A stretch of 64,000 nucleotides of DNA, from the NCBI GenBank assembly GCA_965200235.1, contig OZ241339.1:3300239-3364238 (forward strand). The letters run 5' to 3'. The stretch's first letter is position 1. Every line of letters begins with the position of its first letter. A program made the translations under genes and the position numbers. The notes beneath the pieces were generated by a model. It searched no databases, was not told the DNA's origin, and saw nothing but the letters and a program-made list of their open reading frames with translations. The stretch is from Azotimanducus chitobiosivorans. Its GTDB lineage: Bacteria > Pseudomonadota > Gammaproteobacteria > Pseudomonadales > Azotimanducaceae. Shown one piece after another: positions 39,018 to 47,263 of the stretch.

Positions 39018-40486
39018 GGATTTTGCAAGAATATGAGGGATTCTGCCGTTATTGCATTGTTCATGTGATAACCGTAGCGCCTGTAAGTCTGAAGCGGAAG
39101 TACTTCACTGATTTTCCAGCCACTCGAATGTGCTAGGTCCGCAAGATGGGCCGGGGTATCAATGTCATATCGTACGCCTCCGAGTACTGTGTGGTTTCTG
39201 CCAACGACGAGTCCGAACGGAGCGTTGGAACGCAGATTCCGTCGGATAGCACGAAAGCTCCTCAGCATAGATGAGAAGTATCGGTATAGCAGCATAGGGA
39301 CGGCTTGCCGGCGGAATCCATCCTGCGGCGCAATATTCTCCTGAAGCATGCGGCAGTAAGCGGCTTGAGACTCTGGCAAGTTATACGTGTTGTCGAGAAG
39401 AGCGTCTAGCAGCGCTCCCCGTCGTTGCCCTCGTAGCTCTCGGCTACCTGCAAGTTCAGCTTCAAGAACTGCTATGCGTTCGGGTTCTACTAGTCCAAGC
39501 CAGATTAGTGAGAGACGCTGCGTATCAATGTACGGTAGAGCCATTGCATATGGCGGGCTCGTGATGGCGGCATCAAAAGGCTCGGGCAGGTTCAGCGTGG
39601 TCACGTCGCACAGAGTGGCTTGTCCCTGTGGCAACTCAGTCCCTAGCAGCGCTTGTGCGGACTCAATTCGCATTATGGACTGGTGGGACGAGTGCGAGAA
39701 CGCTGCAATAAAGCTCCTTTCGGGGAGTGGTGTCTTGCGGCGCCGAATGCGCAAGTCTTGCGGGTCTTGAAGCGAGTACTGACGTAATAGGTTACTCGCT
39801 ATCGCCAAGAAGACCGGAGCAAGGTCGCCTGCAGTACTCTCGATGATGATGCGGATTGCTTCCACAGACTTAAGCGTGTCCTTGTCGAACCACAGCCTGA
39901 GATAATCGAGTCTTGAGTCCTTAATTATCTCGACTTTCTGGGGGGATCTTTTGAGCGATTTTTCGATCACCCGGAGAGCAGAGTAAAGTCGCTGCGCTGG
40001 AGTTGATAACGCCAGCACTTTTGCATTGGTGATGAATACGGCAAATGGATTGAGATCAATGCCAAGGCTGGTTGTGCGCATATGGGAACATTCGATCAAG
40101 GTTGTCCCGCTTCCACAAAATGGATCTAGCACTCGATGGTGTGGGCGTACATTAAAAATGTTCAGTATGGACCGGACTACTTGGGGGTTGAACTTGCCCT
40201 TGTATTCGTGCAACCCGTGCACAGAATACCGAGTCGATTGGCGAGATGGGCCGCGAGATGCTGCATTCTCCAGTTGACTTTGAAGCGTTTTTTCAGCGGT
40301 CTTGCCGCTATTAACGCTAGCAAAGTATGTCAATCGGTCGACCAGCTCGTCACTAGCGCCCTTGGGCACTGTGATCCCACTCTTTGTATGCTTGAGCGCC
40401 GAGTATTCCACCAATCCCGAAACTTCTCGGAGAGCTAGTTCCTTTTCGTAAGGGTAGTATCTGTATGAGTGCCATTGGAGGTGCAT
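39014..40486 (-). CDS. DNA methyltransferase, SPPY type (N4-cytosine likely)
   Basis: 490-aa methylase. AdoMet motif I is LDPFCGSGTTLIE (~119-131), preceded by HEYKGKFNPQVVRSIL. The catalytic motif IV is TSPPYAMALPY (Ser-Pro-Pro-Tyr), which usually indicates N4-cytosine rather than N6-adenine modification. The C-terminus holds RNLRSNAPFGLVVGRN. It overlaps the upstream methylase by one base (TAATG) and the nuclease by four. BfiI-type systems carry two methylases, one per strand of their asymmetric site, and this operon has the same content. Confidence 0.9.
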   Translation of the reverse strand: MHLQWHSYRYYPYEKELALREVSGLVEYSALKHTKSGITVPKGASDELVDRLTYFASVNSGKTAEKTLQSQLENAASRGPSRQSTRYSVHGLHEYKGKFNPQVVRSILNIFNVRPHHRVLDPFCGSGTTLIECSHMRTTSLGIDLNPFAVFITNAKVLALSTPAQRLYSALRVIEKSLKRSPQKVEIIKDSRLDYLRLWFDKDTLKSVEAIRIIIESTAGDLAPVFLAIASNLLRQYSLQDPQDLRIRRRKTPLPERSFIAAFSHSSHQSIMRIESAQALLGTELPQGQATLCDVTTLNLPEPFDAAITSPPYAMALPYIDTQRLSLIWLGLVEPERIAVLEAELAGSRELRGQRRGALLDALLDNTYNLPESQAAYCRMLQENIAPQDGFRRQAVPMLLYRYFSSMLRSFRAIRRNLRSNAPFGLVVGRNHTVLGGVRYDIDTPAHLADLAHSSGWKISEVLPLQTYRRYGYHMNNAITAESLIFLQNP

Positions 40487-41610
40487 TAGGGGACTTTTCT
40501 TCGTAGCACCAATACGGTTTCAGTCTTAATATTCGCGTGGGACAGATTAAATGACTTGCGCTTAGACGACAGGGCTCGCTCCGTTGCAAACCTAGTCTCA
40601 AATCCATGTACTTCCGCAGCTTCAATGACTATTTTCGCATTGTTAACAATCTCGCCGTGAATCCGTGATCGACCAACTACGAAACAGACATGACCACCCG
40701 GAACTACGACTTGATCGAGTAATGCAAAGGTCTGCCTCATCTGGCGATCAAAGTTCGCCGCTGTATGATGATTCTTCTTGTAAAAGTGAGCGCGGGCACC
40801 GATTTCCTGCGCTTTGACGCTCAAAGGGTCGAAACCGAGCCACCACATGCGATATTTGTGGTACAGCCAGTATTCGTAAGCGTTCGGATAGGGTGGTGAA
40901 GTAATGACAAGGCCTATCGGGTGGGCTATCTGGTCTGGGACTAGATCTAAGGTGTTCCCCTCTATTACGTCCGCATTGCGAACGGGATAAGTGCGTTTTC
41001 GTAGCACTGTTCCAATGCGTTCGATGGCTCTCAAAAATAGAGTGGAAACGATATCGGGAGAATCATTCTTTGAGACGGCTGCATAGCGGGTGTCACTCTC
41101 TTGATTAGAGACTCTTACAATGATGCTTGACAGTGCGAGATGGAGTAGATCTCTTGTCTCAAACGACAGTGAGTCTATGGACTGTTTGAGAGCTGCGAGC
41201 ATCTTCTGAATAGATGGTTGGAACCAGTGATTAAGGTTGGGGATCGATGGAACAGTGGCGATTGGATGTGTCTTGGTTCGCTCAATCACTGCAAACGCAT
41301 CGGTTTCTAATGCTGACGGGCAAGGTGCTGTCTTTGCGCGACTAATGAGGCAGGCGATAGGGTTGAGGTCGACTCCTATGCAGGGGATGCCGAGTCGCTG
41401 ACTCTCGACCAATGTTGTTCCGCTACCGCAGAATGGATCTAAGATGGCTGTACCCTTGCTTGGAGGCAGGGCATTAATCAACGTGCGCGGAATTTCCGAA
41501 ATGAACTTGGCCGGATAGGGATGGAGTTCTTCGATCGTGCCGCGCGATGTCCGGTCCGGAAAGGACCAATCCACAGTTGCGAGTTGCTGAAAAGGAGATT
41601 GCTTGGCCAT
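40486..41610 (-). CDS. DNA methyltransferase, SPPY type (second methylase)
   Basis: 374-aa methylase: motif I ILDPFCGSGTTLVES (~57-70) after HPYPAKFISEIPRTLI, motif IV TSPPYPNAYEYWLYHKYR, and a C-terminal HVCFVVGRSRI strand. The start at 41610 (MAKQSPF) is preferred over a frame running into the MmcQ gene. It is the first gene of the R-M operon, so methylation can precede cutting in a new host. Only distant similarity to the other methylase beyond the motifs, as expected if each handles one strand. Confidence 0.9.
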   Translation of the reverse strand: MAKQSPFQQLATVDWSFPDRTSRGTIEELHPYPAKFISEIPRTLINALPPSKGTAILDPFCGSGTTLVESQRLGIPCIGVDLNPIACLISRAKTAPCPSALETDAFAVIERTKTHPIATVPSIPNLNHWFQPSIQKMLAALKQSIDSLSFETRDLLHLALSSIIVRVSNQESDTRYAAVSKNDSPDIVSTLFLRAIERIGTVLRKRTYPVRNADVIEGNTLDLVPDQIAHPIGLVITSPPYPNAYEYWLYHKYRMWWLGFDPLSVKAQEIGARAHFYKKNHHTAANFDRQMRQTFALLDQVVVPGGHVCFVVGRSRIHGEIVNNAKIVIEAAEVHGFETRFATERALSSKRKSFNLSHANIKTETVLVLRRKVP

Positions 41611-41629
41611 AGGTTTGTTGTGGATTACC

Positions 41630-42442
41630 CTAACTATGCAAATTAAGTGAAATAGCGACGCTCCCATCAAGCACCCGCAACATGCGCTTGAGCGCAAAGT
41701 GCCTGTAGCTAGTGCGCATGAGCGCCCCGATCTCTTCCCAGTCGGCGTCATCCTCGATATCAAGTTCAATCCAACCGTTGTGGCCGATATAAGGCGGGAT
41801 TGAGTAGCGTGGGTCGAAGGTGAGCGTGCCCTGCTGCTCGCTGCCCACCCAAAACTGTAGACGCAAAAATCCTCGCCGACTGTGCTTACTAGCGAAGGAT
41901 TTGCGCCCCGTGCGCCAGACCGGATTACCGAACTGGAGCGATTCGGTGGTTTCCGGCAGCGACAAGCAGAGTTCCCGAAACACCTCAAGCTTCGCTTGCG
42001 ATTCCGGTCTTGCCAACGGATCGACTTCTTCTACGGGTAGGTCTTCGCTTGGCGGTTCAATGTCGATGGTATCCGTGATCATCGCGCTTAAGCTCGCTGG
42101 CGCGACCTTCTCATAGGCTTCGCGCACGCGCATCGCGATTGTCGTCCTGCGTAGGCCCTTGTCCAAATGTACGCCGAGCCAGCCACGCGGACCGACATAG
42201 GGAGGCACGAAGTATTGCTCCGGCTCGTTTTCCGCATAGAACGCTTGCGCGCCCGGCGGTGCGTTCAGCCACAGCGCGATGCGACCATCGCCGTGGTGGT
42301 TGACGACGTAGGTCGCAAACGTCTTGCCGCGAACGCGGAAATCGGGCGAGCCTCGCGACGGCTGTTCCACGGCTTCAGGCAATGACAGGCAGACTTCCTG
42401 AACTGCGTCGCTGATGGTTCTTGGCGCGGTGTCGGCAGTCAT
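41630..42442 (-). CDS. MmcQ/YjbR-family protein, tandem duplicate
   Basis: 270-aa protein made of two MmcQ/YjbR domains (residues ~8-115 and ~148-262). Both halves contain C-L-S-L-P-E, a GxPxFRVxGKxFA or GNPVWRTGRKSFA strand, and P-P-Y-[VI]-G-x-x-G-W. The family fold resembles double-wing DNA-binding proteins, but function is unknown. The start at 42442 overlaps the preceding stop by one base. It is the end of the run that begins with the exported proteins at 44755; the R-M operon starts 20 bp further on, so the island inserted close to its 3' end. Confidence 0.85.
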   Translation of the reverse strand: MTADTAPRTISDAVQEVCLSLPEAVEQPSRGSPDFRVRGKTFATYVVNHHGDGRIALWLNAPPGAQAFYAENEPEQYFVPPYVGPRGWLGVHLDKGLRRTTIAMRVREAYEKVAPASLSAMITDTIDIEPPSEDLPVEEVDPLARPESQAKLEVFRELCLSLPETTESLQFGNPVWRTGRKSFASKHSRRGFLRLQFWVGSEQQGTLTFDPRYSIPPYIGHNGWIELDIEDDADWEEIGALMRTSYRHFALKRMLRVLDGSVAISLNLHS

Positions 42443-43434
42443 TATCGAACCACCCGAAATCCGATATGCGATGTTCCGAGCGCGAGGTCTTGGGCTTGGC
42501 GCGCTGCCGGGCGAAAGCGATAGCAGTAGGAATCGCTGCACAGGAACGAGCCACCCTTGAGGACGCGCACTGGCCGGTCGCCTTGGCTTGGGTCGAAACC
42601 GTCATTTCGGGCGCCGCGCCACCTGGCATCTTCGTGGCTCGGATAATAGGCCGAGTCGGTCCACTCCCAGACGTTGCCGATCATGTCAAAGAGGCCGAAC
42701 CCGTTGGCGGGAAACGAGCCGACCGGCGCGATGCCGACAAAGCCGTCGTCGCCTGTATCGGCGATCGGGAAGACGCCTTGCCAGGTGTTGGCCTTGTCCT
42801 CAATCGCGGCGTCTTCGGCGGCGGCCCAGGAATAGACTTCGCCGTCAAGTCCGCCGCGAGCGGCGTACTCCCATTCGGCTTCATTGGGGAGGCGAGCGCC
42901 TGCCCACCCGGCATAGGCGAGAGCGTCCTCGTAGACAATCTGCACCACCGGAAACGATGCGAAGCGCACGTCAAGCGGCGCATCGCCTTGCGGATGCAGC
43001 CAATTCGCCCCCGGCACGAACTGCCACCAGTCGTTCATGCTGCGCGGATTCTCACTCGCAAAAAACACGAACGACCCGGCGGGCGTCTCCGGCCCGGGCC
43101 AGTCTTCGTCGGCGACGCGCCAGCCTCGTTCGGCGCGGGTCTCATAGCCGGTCTCCAGCACAAAGAGGGCGAACTGCGCGTTGGTGATTTCGTGCTTGGA
43201 CATTGAGAAGTCTTCGACGCACGCCTGACGCGGCGGCGTCTCCTCTGGGTAGATGCGATCATCGCCCATCGTGAAGCAGTTGCCGGTGACTTCCACCCAT
43301 TGAATGCCCTCGGCGGACTCGGCGAGGCCGAGCAAGGCGAGGCTCGACGCTTCATCAAAGCTGCACCAAGCGGATGCGGAGAGAAGCGCGAACGCCCAGA
43401 CCAGCATGCGTCGCCTGAGCAGGCGACTACTCAC
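42442..43434 (-). CDS. exported formylglycine-generating-enzyme-like (FGE/SUMF) protein
   Basis: 330-aa protein of the FGE-sulfatase fold. A signal peptide (SSRLLRRR then MLVWAFALLSASAWC) precedes the domain: CFTMGDD, PRQACVEDFSMSKHEITNAQFALFV, ARLPNEAEWEYAARGG, GNVWEWT, and KGGSFLCSDSYCYRFRPAAR with the paired active-site cysteines (C-x4-C) used by true FGE to oxidise a sulfatase Cys. Copper-binding and catalytic Cys are therefore both present, unlike in many homologues. GTG 43434 overlaps the TPR gene stop and gives a basic n-region; ATG 43407 is the alternative. No sulfatase is in the window. Confidence 0.88.
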   Translation of the reverse strand: MSSRLLRRRMLVWAFALLSASAWCSFDEASSLALLGLAESAEGIQWVEVTGNCFTMGDDRIYPEETPPRQACVEDFSMSKHEITNAQFALFVLETGYETRAERGWRVADEDWPGPETPAGSFVFFASENPRSMNDWWQFVPGANWLHPQGDAPLDVRFASFPVVQIVYEDALAYAGWAGARLPNEAEWEYAARGGLDGEVYSWAAAEDAAIEDKANTWQGVFPIADTGDDGFVGIAPVGSFPANGFGLFDMIGNVWEWTDSAYYPSHEDARWRGARNDGFDPSQGDRPVRVLKGGSFLCSDSYCYRFRPAARQAQDLALGTSHIGFRVVR

Positions 43435-43981
43435 GGGTGCCGCCGAGCTCAACGAGCAGGGTTTCGTATTGTTTCTGCAAGGGGTCGAGCTCGGCGGCGC
43501 GGGCCGCATCGGCGCGCGCCGAACGCTGGTCGCCGAGCATTCGAGACAGCATGGCGCGGTTGTAATAGGCGAGCGGCAGGTTCTGGTCGGCGATTTCAAT
43601 GCCGCGCGTCAGCGCTTCCATGGCTTCCGCGTAGCGCTTCAATACCATCAGCACATTGCCGCGATTGATATGCGCGCCGGAGAGCGCTGGCTCCAGCCGA
43701 ATGGCCGAATCTTGATCGCGCAGCGCGGCTTCGAAGTTACGCATTCTGCGATGAATCACGCCGCGGTTTGAAAACGTCGCGGCGCGGTCTTCTCGCGTCA
43801 GTCCCTCGTGTTCGAGCGCAAGATCGCAGACATCAGGGTTGTAGGGGGGCGCACGCTTATCGGCTTCCGCGTAGCACTTGCGCGCCGGGGAATCATTAAA
43901 GAGATAGGTATTCGCGGCCTGCGCGTGGGCGCACGCGAGCAGCAGTGCGAGACCGATGATGTGATAGATACGCTTTCTCAT
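43427..43981 (-). CDS. exported TPR protein
   Basis: 184-aa protein with a signal peptide (MRKRIYHIIGLALLLACAHA, cleavage after AQA) and three to four tetratricopeptide repeats (FSNRGVIHRRMRNFEAALRDQDSAIRLEP, HINRGNVLMVLKRYAEAMEAL, YYNRAMLSRMLGDQRSARADAARAAELDP, quoted in part). It would sit in the periplasm as a protein-protein scaffold. The stop overlaps the GTG start of the FGE-like gene, so the two probably act together, the TPR protein perhaps holding the FGE substrate (inference). Confidence 0.85.
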   Translation of the reverse strand: MRKRIYHIIGLALLLACAHAQAANTYLFNDSPARKCYAEADKRAPPYNPDVCDLALEHEGLTREDRAATFSNRGVIHRRMRNFEAALRDQDSAIRLEPALSGAHINRGNVLMVLKRYAEAMEALTRGIEIADQNLPLAYYNRAMLSRMLGDQRSARADAARAAELDPLQKQYETLLVELGGTRE

Positions 43982-43987
43982 ACCTGC

Positions 43988-44155
43988 CTATTGGACACCC
44001 AAGCGGGCGCCTCGTTCAAGCCACCCTGCGTAGGAAGCCTCATCCATGCACGCGCCGCACACGATCACCGCAACGCGCTTGCCGACAAGTCGCGAACGCA
44101 AAGGACCGATGAGCCCGACGAATGCTGCGGCGCCGGCTGGCTCAACGGCGATTCA
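43988..44155 (-). pseudogene. threonine-dehydratase-like PLP enzyme, C-terminal remnant
   Basis: Reading leftwards from 44155: AVEPAGAAAFVGLIGPLRSR then LVGKRVAVIVCGACMDEASYAGWLE to a TAG at 43988. VEPAGAAA...GKRVAVIxxGxxxD is the C-terminal edge of the threonine/serine dehydratase fold. The preceding ~250 residues are absent. The fragment is in the same frame as the exported protein upstream and directly follows its TGA, so readthrough would make a chimera. A fossil of a replaced gene. Confidence 0.75.
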
Positions 44156-44755
44156 AGGGTTGGCACCTTCATCGCTGCGATTCTGCGACGCCAAATATGG
44201 AAGCAGGAGATACTCGACAATGCCGCGTCCGAACTCGCCATACCAGATCGACGGGTTGAGGGTGCCCACTGGCATTTCACGCGGACGCGGGATCATGCGG
44301 TGATCGCGCAGCGTCTCAATGGCGACATCAATGCGCTCGCCATCAAGCAGCTCGACGGCCACCTGCCCCCAGCACAGCATCTCGTCATGCATGGCGGCGG
44401 CGGCCTGCACACAGCCAAGCTCGTCTCTCATGCGCTGCGTGTGTTCAAGCAGTGCGCGGTGCTGATACTGGCGTGAAAGATACAGGCGTCCACGCTGACT
44501 CGAAGTGGCGTCGTCGCCTAGCCGTTCGATGCGCGCCTCAAGCTGCTCTACCCACTGCACATCGCGCTCGCTCATTGTTGGTAGGTTGGATTCGAGCAGC
44601 GTGACCCGGTCAAGAAGATCGCGCGAGAGGATCAATCGATGTTCTCGGCTTGTCCAGTCGAGTTGTTCGCGAAAGACCAGATCCCAAGCGCTTTGCGCAT
44701 GTGCGAGTGAGCAGGCGATCAGCGCGGCAATCAGAGCGACGCCCGTGAATCTCAC
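44153..44755 (-). CDS. exported protein of unknown function
   Basis: 200-aa protein with a signal peptide (GTG start at 44755, hydrophobic VALIAALIACSLAHA, cleavage before QSAW). The mature part is mainly helical and acidic/basic in alternation (LDWTSREHRLILSRDLLDRVTLLESN...LEARIERLG), with two cysteines. I recognise no family. It is in line with the TPR and FGE-like genes in the same direction but separated from them by a dehydratase fossil, so the C-terminus may have been altered when that junction formed. Confidence 0.7.
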   Translation of the reverse strand: MRFTGVALIAALIACSLAHAQSAWDLVFREQLDWTSREHRLILSRDLLDRVTLLESNLPTMSERDVQWVEQLEARIERLGDDATSSQRGRLYLSRQYQHRALLEHTQRMRDELGCVQAAAAMHDEMLCWGQVAVELLDGERIDVAIETLRDHRMIPRPREMPVGTLNPSIWYGEFGRGIVEYLLLPYLASQNRSDEGANP

Positions 44756-44799
44756 GACATGATTCCGAGGTCAGGCGGCATTGTCAGGGTGATGGCACG

Positions 44800-45741
44800 T
44801 TAGGGAATTGGCAGATACCCGCCATGAACGCCCTTGGTGACAATGGACACGGCGTCATGTGCGTGCAGGCTCTCATAATGTTCGACGCGCAGCCAGAAAT
44901 CGAGGACATCGTCGCGCGCGCCCAAGGCTTGTTTTACCTTGCGCGCGGCATCCTCGCAGAACATTGGGTTCATGCCGTTTTTGAGTGCGAACGCTTGCTC
45001 GTCCTCGCGCTTGACTGCCGTTTGCACTGGTGTTTCGAGCGCGTTCTCTGTCAAGTCAATGAAATCAACGATGCCGAACTCGTCATCGTGGCCTTCAAGC
45101 CGCATGAGCAGGCGTGCGAAGCTGCGCTGACTGTGCGGCGTGGCGTTGATGCTCTCTTGACGCCCAAGCCACGCGCGCACTTCGCTGAAGCAGGGCCGCG
45201 CCTGGCCGCCGAAGTCTTTTTGAAACTGTTCTTGAATGAGTTGGCGCGCGAGCGCGGCGCTGCACGGGCAGGTCGAGGAATAGAGGACGCCGAGGCCGAG
45301 CTCGATGTGCATTTGCCCTTCGGAGAGGGCACCCTTGATGGTGACGGGATAGGAGTTCCAGCCCGAGTAGTCGGATACGAGCGCGGGCCGGCGCACAAAG
45401 TAATCGAAATCGAACTGAATGAAGGCGCGCGTGCTTAAACTCCGGTGCGTCTCGAGAAGCGATGAAAGCAGCAGCTTGAGTCCGGCTGGCGTTAATGGCC
45501 TCGTCTGCGCGTGCTGATCGAGCAAGAGATAGAGGCGCGACATGTGGATGCCTTGCGCACTCGGATCGTCGAGATCGACGAATACTTGGATGCGCGCATT
45601 CACTTCTCGCATCTGACCGCCGTCCTGCAGCGTCAACGGCTGACGTATTTCGGACATGCCGACCCAGTCGAGCGTGCCTTCTGTTGCTGGCCTGGCGGCG
45701 ACGGCGATGTCGGGCATGGCCTGCTGTCGATGTGTATTCAT
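44800..45741 (-). CDS. folE2: GTP cyclohydrolase FolE2
   Basis: 313-aa type IB GTP cyclohydrolase (COG1469), which makes 7,8-dihydroneopterin triphosphate for folate and queuosine. It shows LDWVGMSEIRQPL near the N-terminus, YSSTCPCSAALARQL with the metal-binding Cys, ATPHSQRSFARL and VEHYESLHAHDAVS. This type works with metals other than Zn and is often zinc-regulated; no Zur box was recognised upstream. It lies 35 bp behind the trm112-like gene. queG at 58298 uses the same pathway downstream. Confidence 0.95.
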   Translation of the reverse strand: MNTHRQQAMPDIAVAARPATEGTLDWVGMSEIRQPLTLQDGGQMREVNARIQVFVDLDDPSAQGIHMSRLYLLLDQHAQTRPLTPAGLKLLLSSLLETHRSLSTRAFIQFDFDYFVRRPALVSDYSGWNSYPVTIKGALSEGQMHIELGLGVLYSSTCPCSAALARQLIQEQFQKDFGGQARPCFSEVRAWLGRQESINATPHSQRSFARLLMRLEGHDDEFGIVDFIDLTENALETPVQTAVKREDEQAFALKNGMNPMFCEDAARKVKQALGARDDVLDFWLRVEHYESLHAHDAVSIVTKGVHGGYLPIP

Positions 45742-45776
45742 AGATCGTATTCCATTCAGTTTGATCGAGCACTAGT

Positions 45777-45971
45777 TTACTCGGTGTGCGCGTTCCATTC
45801 ATTTGGGTCGAGCGTGCGTGCTTCCGACTCAAGCATAATCGGCACTTCATCGCGAATGGGATAGGCGAGGCCGCTTTCCTTGCACCATAGCTCGTTCAAT
45901 GAGCGCTTGTGCACGAGTCCGCCGCCCGACACCGGGCAGACGAGAATTTCAAGTAGTCGAGAGTCGAGCAT
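45777..45971 (-). CDS. Trm112/UPF0434 family small protein
   Basis: 64-aa YcaR/Trm112-like protein: LLEILVCPVSGGGLVH, LWCKESGLAYPIRDEVPIMLESEAR. The first Cys-Pro pair is present, but the zinc knuckle is reduced in comparison with eukaryotic Trm112 (two Cys in total). It is thought to support methyltransferases or act in envelope metabolism; its role in bacteria is unclear. Translated just ahead of folE2. Confidence 0.92.
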   Translation of the reverse strand: MLDSRLLEILVCPVSGGGLVHKRSLNELWCKESGLAYPIRDEVPIMLESEARTLDPNEWNAHTE

Positions 45972-45986
45972 AAATGAATAGACAGT

Positions 45987-47261
45987 TCAATCGAATATCT
46001 GCTTGAGCACTATTGTTTCAGAACGCTCAGGCCCCGTCGAGATGATGTCCACACGACAGCCGACGACTTCTTCAATGCGCGTGAGATACGCGCGCGCATT
46101 CTTCGGCAGCTCATCGAGGCGGCGAGCGCCAGCGGTCGATGCCTGCCAGCCCGGCATTTCTTCATACATCGGTTCGGTCTCGGCAAGGCTTGGCAAGGCG
46201 CCTGCGCCTTCATTTGCGTAATCCACGCAGATCTTGATGCGTTCCAAGCCGTCGAGCACATCGAGCTTGGTCACGCACAGGCCGGAAATGCTGTTGATGC
46301 GCACGGCGGTTCTCAACAGCGCCGCATCGAACCAGCCGCAGCGCCGCGGCCTGCCGGTTGTTGAGCCGAATTCATTGCCGTGCGTTGCCAGCCGCTGTCC
46401 AATCTCGCCATCGAGTTCGGTGGGGAAGGGGCCTGACCCGACCCGTGTTGCATAGGCCTTGGTGATGCCGAGGATATAGTCGAGATGCAGCGGGCCGAAG
46501 CCCGTGCCGACGGCGGTGCCGCCGGCTGTGGTGTTGGAAGAAGTGACGAAGGGATAGGTGCCAAGATCGACATCAAGCAGCGACCCTTGAGCGCCTTCAA
46601 AGAGGATTCGTTTCCCGGAGGTTCGCATCGAGTGCAGCGACGTAACCACATCTTCGACGAGCGGAAGCAGGCGAGTGCCCGCTTTGATACTCGTTTCATA
46701 CACTTGCGTAAAGTCCACGGCCGCTTCGTCGTGATAATGCTGCAAGACGAAGTTATGGTAGTCGAGGACTTCTTCGAGCTGCGCAGCGAAGCGTTTGGTG
46801 TCGGCGAGGTCGGCAAGGCGGATGCCGCGCCGCGCCACCTTGTCCTCATAGGCGGGGCCAATGCCGCGTCCCGTGGTACCGATCTTGCCTTTGCCTCGGG
46901 CGCGTTCGCGCGCCAAGTCAAGCGCGCGGTGATAGGGCAGCAGGAGCTGACACGCCGGACTAATCCTGAGCCTGTCCTCGACTGGAATCCCTATGTCGAT
47001 GAGCTTGTCGATTTCCTTCAAGAGTTCAGTGGGCTCAAGCACCACGCCGTTGCCGATCATGCAGGTGACATGCTCGCGAAATATCCCTGACGGCACGAGA
47101 TGCAGGACATGCTTTCTATCCCCGATGACGAGCGTATGCCCGGCATTGTGCCCGCCTTGAAAGCGCACCACGGCATCGGCCGATTCGGTGAGGAGATCGA
47201 CGATTTTGCCTTTGCCCTCATCGCCCCATTGCGTGCCGAGCACGACCACTGCGCGTCCCAT
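45987..47261 (-). CDS. purA: adenylosuccinate synthase
   Basis: 424-aa GTP-dependent ligase that joins IMP and aspartate, the first committed step to AMP. The P-loop-like GTQWGDEGKGKIVD with the catalytic Asp stands at the start, then RFQGGHNAGHT (catalytic His), GTTGRGIGPAYEDK, FEGAQGSLLDVDLGTYPFVTSSN and GSGPFPTE. ATG 47261 begins MGRAVVVLGTQ, the normal PurA start; the longer frame would enter hisZ. Three bases after hisZ, in the order known from Pseudomonas (hflC-hisZ-purA). Confidence 0.98.
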   Translation of the reverse strand: MGRAVVVLGTQWGDEGKGKIVDLLTESADAVVRFQGGHNAGHTLVIGDRKHVLHLVPSGIFREHVTCMIGNGVVLEPTELLKEIDKLIDIGIPVEDRLRISPACQLLLPYHRALDLARERARGKGKIGTTGRGIGPAYEDKVARRGIRLADLADTKRFAAQLEEVLDYHNFVLQHYHDEAAVDFTQVYETSIKAGTRLLPLVEDVVTSLHSMRTSGKRILFEGAQGSLLDVDLGTYPFVTSSNTTAGGTAVGTGFGPLHLDYILGITKAYATRVGSGPFPTELDGEIGQRLATHGNEFGSTTGRPRRCGWFDAALLRTAVRINSISGLCVTKLDVLDGLERIKICVDYANEGAGALPSLAETEPMYEEMPGWQASTAGARRLDELPKNARAYLTRIEEVVGCRVDIISTGPERSETIVLKQIFD

Positions 47262-47263
47262 GT

